DNA of 64,000 nucleotides from NCBI RefSeq assembly GCF_932294415.1, contig NC_065543.1, positions 25,538,530-25,602,529 on the forward strand. The letters are read 5' to 3'. The stretch comes from Quercus robur. Its lineage: Eukaryota > Streptophyta > Magnoliopsida > Fagales > Fagaceae. The position numbers and the translations under genes were made by a program. Below are positions 57,544-64,000 of this stretch, piece by piece. Each line of letters opens with the position of its first letter. Positions within the stretch are counted from its first letter, which is position 1. The notes below the pieces were generated by a model. The model had not been told where the DNA came from and did not search any database. It saw only the letters and a list, made by a program, of their open reading frames with translations.

Positions 57544-58140
57544 TAAGATACAGTCTTGGGAAAGTGTTAGGTACCCAAAACGCCCAATCCTAAGGTTGGC
57601 TTCATCTCATTATGTCTTATGTATTAACCTTATTAAAGTCACACTCAATATTGTTATTCTAACTCTCAAACACACACTAGCATTCATCTAACAATCAACA
57701 TGGCATGCATCAAACATCTCTAACCATTCATCTATCATGCTTGTTGTCACATCACAAACCCTAGCATACATCTAATCATGCGTATCAAGTCAACATAGCA
57801 TTCATCTAATCATGCGTATCAAGTCAACATAGCATTCATCTAGCATGACATCTCCTAACATTCATCTAGCATACATGTCAAACCAACCTAGCATTCATCT
57901 AGCATGGTATAACATAAACCTTAGCATGTTGCTATCATCATGTCATCATATTATATCCAAGGTAGAGGCATGTGAACATCAAATTAAGGCAGGAATAAGG
58001 CAAACAAATCATGTTATCACCCAAAGCATTAAGGATGCAATCATATCATCAAACCTAAGCAAGATTATATCACAAATAAATGCATGTATGTTGTAAATGC
58101 ATGACTTACCTTACTTATCTTGCAGCAACTCAGCACCTAT
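57544..58140. repeat. Tat-like motif followed by short tandem repeats
   Basis: 'cttgggaaagtgttaggtaccc' type sequence at 57554-57575 plus aaaacgccc matches the equivalent place at 11191-11220 in the other Tat-like block. Then 57670-57910 is made of cattcatcta(a/g)catg words, including an exact 34-bp tandem unit at about 57772-57840 (tcatgcgtatcaagtcaaca). No gene. Confidence 0.5.
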
Positions 58141-59039
58141 GACATTCATGCATGAACATGTGAATACGTGTTCATGGCATTAAAACAAAGACAATATGAG
58201 ATAAACCCTAATTCTAACATGTGAAAAGCGAACAATGAACTTATAGTTTATTTTTTGTTATTTTGTCAACACTATGGACAAATTTATAATAAGAAAATTA
58301 CGTAGACTGCAAGATTCATCTCCTACTCAAAATTCACCTTCTTCTTGACGTCCCTAGAAAAAAAACCATGAAGCCTCAACTGTACAACACCCCCACATAA
58401 TTTCCTGGTTAAACCAACACAATGTTAAAAAATTTCTTAAATCATGTATGTGAAAATAACCATCGCCCATCAGTTTTTGCAATCAACGTCAGCCAAGACC
58501 TAGTTTTTTTAGTTACACTTCACCGAACCTCCTCCAAAAATTTTCACCCGTGGCGTTGGATACTTCCAATTTAGTTATATTGCAGAAGTATTTCTAGTAT
58601 TAGTCGTTTTTTTGTTCGGGCATGTATGTTAAGTTCTTTCCTACAAGCATGTAACTTTTCAATCAAAGGCCTTATTTACACACACAAAAAAGAAAAGAAA
58701 AGAAACGTCTCTCCTTTTAGGTGTGAATAAAACAAGAATCATGCCTTTGACAATAAATTAAAAAAAGAAAAAGAAAAAGGAAAGAATAGAATATATTGTA
58801 TCGCCCATGCAAGATTAGATCATCTACACGTCAAGGAATATTGGTTGAAGACACAAGGAAGCCCGAAAACCTTAGAAAACCAAAAAAAGAATGATTCTCT
58901 TTCAATATGAAAAAGAAACATCTTAGGTCGTCAAATGAATATAAATCTAAACAGCATTGCAGGGATTCCTTCATTCAATCAAGTAGTTCTTAATACATAT
59001 ATCCCTCCAAAACCAAAGTGAAAAGAGCAGAAGCCTTCA
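58141..59039 (+). other. upstream region of the RTM2-like gene
   Basis: AT-rich, with A/G-rich runs at 58690-58705 and 58760-58790. No ORF. It presumably holds the promoter, but no TATA box could be assigned with confidence and no clear heat-shock-element array was seen. Confidence 0.35.
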
Positions 59040-59148
59040 ATGGAAACTAAAAATGTTGCTCATGTTAAGCGCGTATATGAGGATTTTGAACCCTACTGCA
59101 AATGGCATGCAGACGAGGACCGTAGCATTCTTGAAGTCTATCTACAGG
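59040..59148 (+). CDS. RTM2-like small-HSP-domain protein: exon 1
   Basis: Residues 1-36 and one base: METKNVAHVKRVYEDFEPYC and so on to ILEVYLQ. YEDFEP then a short hydrophobic strand is the usual start of the alpha-crystallin domain in RTM2-type proteins. The donor is CAGG|GTAAAG; together with the exon 2 acceptor it makes a GAT codon (phase 1) giving LQDFQKEQLK, where relatives have LPGF. The exon is too short for ordinary ORF finding and was placed from the protein match and splice sites. Confidence 0.8.
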
Positions 59149-60618
59149 GTAAAGTATATCATTCCTTTTTAACTAGTCCTCGTTTGTGTGTTTGCTTGGC
59201 GTCTGTTTGAGAGAGAGAGAGACCGATTCTTCAATATATTTACAAAAACAGTTTATTTGCTAAAGTAAAACAGCTGTTAGAATTTATATTCAGTATCGTC
59301 TAAGATTTTTATATTCAGTCATAAATTCAACATATAGAAAAGTTCAAATTAATTCGAATTTAACCTTTTAAATTACAGAAAATTAGTATATTAATCAAAT
59401 GAGTAGATTTGTATTCTTATTGTTATGCATACATGGTAATCGGTAACAAGCCAAAGTTTAAGGGGACTAGTATTGCATTTTTCGGGTACATTTGGTAAGG
59501 GAGACATGAGGGAGGAGAGTAGATGAGAAGGAAGTTGGAATTAATATGTTAGTTTTGGTACATTCCCATCACTCTTTTTTTCTCACATGATCCTCCAATT
59601 TCACCTAAAATCGAGAGAGCCTATTTCAAGTTAAATTTTTTTAATATTTTTTAATATTTCATTTTTTGATAGCGTATAAAATATCATATCAATTTCAAAT
59701 GGAAAGAATCTTAATAAATATTTCATCTTGCTCTCTATCACGATCACTTTTTATTTGCTTCCCTGGCTTTGCCTCTAACTACTTACGTTAATCTAGGGAT
59801 GATAACCTATGAAAGCTTTATTAGTAGCAAAATTTAAACTTCAAATAAGTTTTACCCAAAAAATTGTGATACTATTTGGGATCCAAGCTTATAAATTCAA
59901 AGAAGATGTATCATGTACATAAACAGGTTAAGGTTGTATATACAGAATAACCTTATGTTCCTTCATTACTCTCAATTAATGTTCAAATGGGTACACTTTT
60001 GAAATCAATTTCTTATTTAATGGTTCTGAGCAAAGGACCATATTGTGTTATTCTCCTCGGTCATGGAGATGAATACAATCCAATATAGACCCACATGAGA
60101 AGATGAGTAAGTCCCATAACTTTTTTGGCTTAAGCTTTGTCAAAAGTACATTTTTTAAAAGCAGTTATTTTCTAAACTCAAGCCATATGACCAACTCCAA
60201 TTATTGAAAGAAATTACCTAGATATAATCCTAATTTAGTAAGAACCAAAATTTTTTGTTGAATAAGAACCAAAAATTACCTAGATTTCTAGTTATATATT
60301 TAAGAAAAGATGCTTTAAATTGGTTTCATGATTGATGTCCTTTTGTGCTTAAATTTATTGAACATTAATCAATGGTGATATATGATTTAAATTTAGATGA
60401 ATTAATACATCAATGATTGATTATTAATTACACAAAATGGAATAATTGTCCCGGGTCACATATAACTAAAATTTAGTTAACTTGAATGGTAGGATAACTA
60501 ATCCAAAAAGAAAAGGTTTTAGTTTTAGCTTTTATACAATTTAGCTGCCTTGAAATCAAATTGGCTCTACCACACCGGTGGTATATAATGATTAATTTTT
60601 CTCTTCTTACAAGTGCAG
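59149..60618 (+). other. intron of the RTM2-like gene
   Basis: 1470 bp, GT-AG (GTAAAG ... AAGTGCAG). AT-rich, with a (ga)n patch at 59210-59220. No nested element was recognised. Confidence 0.75.
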
Positions 60619-61115
60619 ATTTCCAAAAGGAGCAACTAAAGGCTCAATTAGTCAACAACCTGGTCCTAAGAATCTTTGGAGAACGTCCTTTGGATGAAAC
60701 TAGATGGAGCCGCTTCCAAAAAGAAATCAAAGTAGCAAAGGATTGTATTACAAGTGATATTCACGCAAAGTTCGGTAACGGCGTTCTTACTGTAACAATG
60801 CCTAAGAAAGTTCCTTCTGTTGCCCAACAAGAACAGCAGCTTTCACAAGCTAAAGAATCTCAAGAGATTGGAAAGCCAAAAACAGAAGTCAAAGAAAAAG
60901 AAAATAAAGTGACTGAAAAACCTACAGTATACGAAAGGGAAGGCACTGGGCTCAAGGCTCCAGAAAATGCTTCATTGGATGGAACCAGCAATAAATTTAT
61001 ATCAATTTCAAAGCTAAAACTGGGGAACAACATGGCCGTGAAAGTCTTGGCGGTTGCTGTGGTGGTGGCTGTTGTAGCTTATGTAACTTACAAGCCTTCT
61101 CAGGTTGACAACTAA
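60619..61115 (+). CDS. RTM2-like small-HSP-domain protein: exon 2
   Basis: Residues 37-201. The rest of the alpha-crystallin domain includes FGERPLDETRWSRFQKEIKV and the conserved GVLTVTMPKK (about residue 100). A charged, Lys/Glu-rich linker (about 105-160) follows, then a C-terminal membrane segment (MAVKVLAVAVVVAVVAYVTY, about 175-194). A domain plus tail anchor is the layout of RTM2-type proteins (RTM2 of Arabidopsis restricts long-distance movement of a potyvirus in phloem); most relatives have no proven role and are not heat-induced. No breaks. AATAAA at 61145-61150 is a likely polyadenylation signal. The ORF opens at 60561, but 60561-60618 is intron. Confidence 0.88.
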
Positions 61116-61344
61116 ATCTTGTTGTATACTTTCACCTTGCATAAAATAAACCCAGCTTTTTCTTAATTCCTTATTAATTTCAAATTGTAAATGTTGGTGC
61201 AAAATGGAGTTTTTAACTTGAAGGAGAATAGCTTCGTCTACGTTATTCTATGTTTTTCCCCTCTTGGTAGACAAGGAAAATGGTTGGGCTGCATGTCAAA
61301 CAGGCTGGGTTAAAAAATAAGTTATTTTAAACGGGTCAGGCCAA

Positions 61345-61940
61345 TCAGGTTGCAGGTGGGTTCGGGCCGACACGCATTTTAACATGACAAAAAAAAAAAA
61401 AAAAAGATAAATGCCAAATTTTTAGATAGAATGAATCAAATTAATCAAGGAAACGAATTGCACATAATACCTAGGGGTGGCAAAATCAACATAAACGTAT
61501 TTGCCCAGTCAAACTTACCCATTTAAATATGACCCATACCCAACAAATTATTAATTGGGTTAAATGGGTTTTTTTTTTAATTTTAATTTTTATTTTATTT
61601 TATAATACAAGATAAAAATTTTACTAAAATCTAATTTAAGTGTATATGTGTGTGAAGCTCCCCTCTGCGGGTGGGTTTAAGCCAACCCGTATTTTCATAT
61701 GATGAATAAAAAAACAAATAAATGCCAAATTTTTAGAAAGAATGAATCAAATCAATCAAGGAAACAAATTGTACATAATACCTAGGGGTGGCAAAATCAA
61801 CCTGATCCCATTTGCCCACTCAAATACACTCACTTAAATAAGACCCAAACCAACCCAATTATAAATTGGGTTAAATGTTTTTTTTTTTTTTAATTTTTTT
61901 ATACAAGATAGAAATTCTACTCAAACCTAATCTACTTTCT
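61345..61940. repeat. tandem duplication of about 313 bp
   Basis: Two diverged copies (about 61345-61660 and 61661-61940) share gggtt..ggcc.acacg, 'aaatgccaaatttttaga', 'aatgaatcaaat.aatcaagg', cataatacctaggggtggca, 'attgggttaaatg' and a T-run. Located just downstream of the RTM2-like gene. Non-coding. Confidence 0.75.
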
Positions 61941-62079
61941 TGGAGACTTGAACCCCGACCCTTTCTCTCCACACCCTACAAGTATTTATACATATGAAGT
62001 AACTACTGTAACAAGGGTGTGCGGTGGTAAATGAATATTAACCCAATTAACATTAATGTTTATTGAGTTTTAACTAGGT

Positions 62080-63050
62080 ACCTAACTTTAAAATACTCCA
62101 AAACCACTAAAAAAACTAAAATGCCCATTAAACCTAGAAAATTACCAAAATACCTTTAAACCTAAAAAATGACATAAATACCCCCGAAACCTAAAATTTA
62201 CCAAAATACCCCCCTAAGCCAATAAAATGACCAAAATACCTCCGAAACCTAAAAAATGACCGAAATACCCCTCAAAACCTAGATAAAGGACTGAAATACC
62301 CCTAAAAATTATAAAATGACCAAAATCCCCCTAAAACCTAAAAAAATAACTGAAATACCCCCCTTAAACCTAAAAATTGACCGAAATACCCCCTAAATCT
62401 AAAAAAAATTACCTAAATACCCTCGAAACTTAAAAAATGACCGAAATACTCCTAAAACCTAAATATGACTGAAATACCCATGAAACCTAATAAATGACCA
62501 AATTACCCCCCAACCTAAAAAAGGACCAAAATACCTCCAAAACCTAAAAATGACCAAAATACCCCCCTAAAACTAAAAAAATGACCAAATACCCCTGAAA
62601 CCTAAAAGATGGCCAAATACCCCCGAAACCTTTATAATGACTAAAATACCCCCTAAAACTAAAAAATGACCAAAATACCTCTGAAACCTAAAAAATAACC
62701 AAAATATCCCCTAAACATTAAAAAAAATAATCACGAAATACTCCAGAAACCTATAAAATGATCGAAATACCCCTAAAACTATAAAATGACCAAAATAACC
62801 CCTAAACCTATTTAATGATCAAAATACCCTCCAAACCTAAAAAATGATCAAAATACCCCTTGAAACCTAAAAAATGATTGAAATACCTTGAAACCTATGA
62901 AATAATGAAAATACCCCTAAACCTTAAAAATGACCAAAATATACCCAAAACCTCTAAAATGACCACAAATAACCCAAAACCTCTAAAATTATCAAAAATA
63001 CTCTAAAATGACCAAAATTGCTTTAAACCTCTAAAACGATTAAAATACCC
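62080..63050. repeat. minisatellite, about 28-bp unit, over 30 copies
   Basis: Units of the type aaacctaaaaaatgacc followed by aaaataccccc. Units vary by base changes and one- to four-base indels. Many contain ccctaaa or cctaaa words that resemble the plant telomere unit, but never as a regular 7-bp series. No ORF of interest. Confidence 0.88.
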
Positions 63051-63300
63051 CGCAAACATCATGAACACAACAAGAATGGCTACTATCATAAGCCAACAAA
63101 ACACATCAACACATCATAGACACAACAAGAGTGGCTACTATCCTAAGCCAACTAAAACACATCAACGCATCATGTTATCATCATTCAAGACACACATCAT
63201 TTATCTCCAGAAAAATTCATAAACTCACACATCACACATCATGTTATCATCATTCAAGACACATCATTTATCTCCAGAAAAATTCATTATTTAAGGAAAT
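63051..63300. repeat. two small tandem duplications
   Basis: A unit of about 65 bp, twice (63060-63185; gacacaacaaga.tggctact, aagccaac.aaa), then a unit of about 67 bp, twice (63175-63290; catgttatcatcattcaaga, tttatctccagaaaaattca). Non-coding. Confidence 0.8.
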
Positions 63301-63589
63301 CAAAAGCATTTAAGAAATTCATCATTCAAATCCATCCATCTTTGAAAACTTCCTTCCATTTTTGAAATCTCTCTTGGATTTTTGAAACTTGAAATCTTTC
63401 TTTTGAAATTCTCCTTAAACTTTTGAAATTCATGACTTTCTTCTTAAATGTCAATCCCTCACTTGAATTTTTTTTGAAAGTCTTTTTCGAACCATGAATT
63501 TTTTTTCTAAAGTGACATCCTTCTTGAAGTTTTGAACTCCTCTTTGGAACTTTGAGATTTTTTGAATCTTTTAAATTTTTCACAATGAT

Positions 63590-63830
63590 TAGGTCATATC
63601 AACACAACGGATCACGTCAGGTTTGGTCCAAACACATCAAGACAGAACCAAAGCACAATGGGTCACATTAGGTTTGATCCAAACACATTAGGACAAAACT
63701 AATCACAATACTTTACATCAGGTTTGATCCAAACACATCAGGATAGAACCAATCACAACGTTTCACATCAGGTTTGGTCCGAACACATCAAGACAGAACC
63801 AATCACAACAAGTCACATCATTCCTCTTAA
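63590..63830. repeat. 58-bp tandem repeat, four units
   Basis: Units share tca(g)gtttg(g/a)tccaaacaca, 'tca(a/g)gacagaacca' and atcacaa. They are 80-95% alike by eye. The remaining bases to 64000 are T/C-rich (tttttctttt) and hold no gene that I can support; 63301-63590 is likewise dominated by tttgaa and ttcttgaa words. Confidence 0.8.
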
Positions 63831-64000
63831 TCTTCTTTTCATTTTTTTTAATCTTTTTTTTTTCATCATTTTTTTCTTTTCATCATTTATTTTTCTCTTC
63901 TCACCTTTTCTTTTTCTTCCATCTTTTCTTTTATTCTCTCTCTTCTCATCTTCATCTCCATCCTTTCTTTTTCTTCTCTCATTTTCTTTGTGAATTTTCA

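Noticed and set aside
62080-63050. Interstitial telomere array
   Set aside because: cctaaa words are embedded in a 28-bp unit and never form consecutive 7-bp telomere units.

Overview
The window looks like nuclear DNA of a dicot plant. It has few genes, much transposon sequence of typical plant families, AT-rich intergenic DNA, and two plant genes with introns and plant-type splice sites. The species cannot be named from the sequence alone. Only two host genes look intact. One is a cytochrome P450 of the CYP71 clan, most like CYP736A (exon 1 28086-28757, exon 2 38402-39229, + strand, 499 aa). The other is a small-heat-shock-domain protein with a C-terminal membrane anchor, RTM2-like (exons 59040-59148 and 60619-61115, + strand, 201 aa). 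Everything else that codes is transposon-derived and mostly broken.

Layout. 1-10446: two decayed minus-strand Ty1/copia elements with their own 1.0-1.1 kb LTRs, plus an unassigned LTR-like block. 10447-15405: a decayed Tat/Ogre-like Ty3 LTR region and a minisatellite. 15406-22193: a minus-strand L1-type LINE, split by two insertions of one non-autonomous hAT element whose interval was then tandemly duplicated, giving three hAT copies. 22291-25358: a three-level nest of hAT, Mutator-like element and solo LTR, each with its target-site duplication (TSD). 25620-25832: a tRNA-derived SINE with a 14-bp TSD. 26972-27761: a solo LTR just upstream of the P450. 28086-39229: the P450, whose single 9.6-kb intron holds a second Mutator-like copy, which itself holds a complete non-coding LTR retrotransposon (30117-36373) with a 70-bp tandem array. 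40242-46394: a hAT remnant and the right part of a CACTA element with a broken TNP-type gene. 46407-56024: a complete but degenerate Tekay/Del-type Ty3/gypsy chromovirus with 2.45-kb LTRs. 56142-57543: a broken plant-mobile-domain ORF. 57544-64000: minisatellites around the RTM2-like gene.

The transposons form a readable relative history because many insertions are nested and keep TSDs. The LTR element in the P450 intron is young (about ten differences between its LTRs by eye). The gypsy element is clearly older (about 6% in a sampled stretch). The LINE, copia elements and CACTA are older still. No operon-like or defence-type gene system is present. What stands out is transposon architecture: the recombined hAT/LINE cluster, the non-coding LTR family with a three-frame-open 70-bp array, and the loading of the P450 promoter and intron with mobile DNA.
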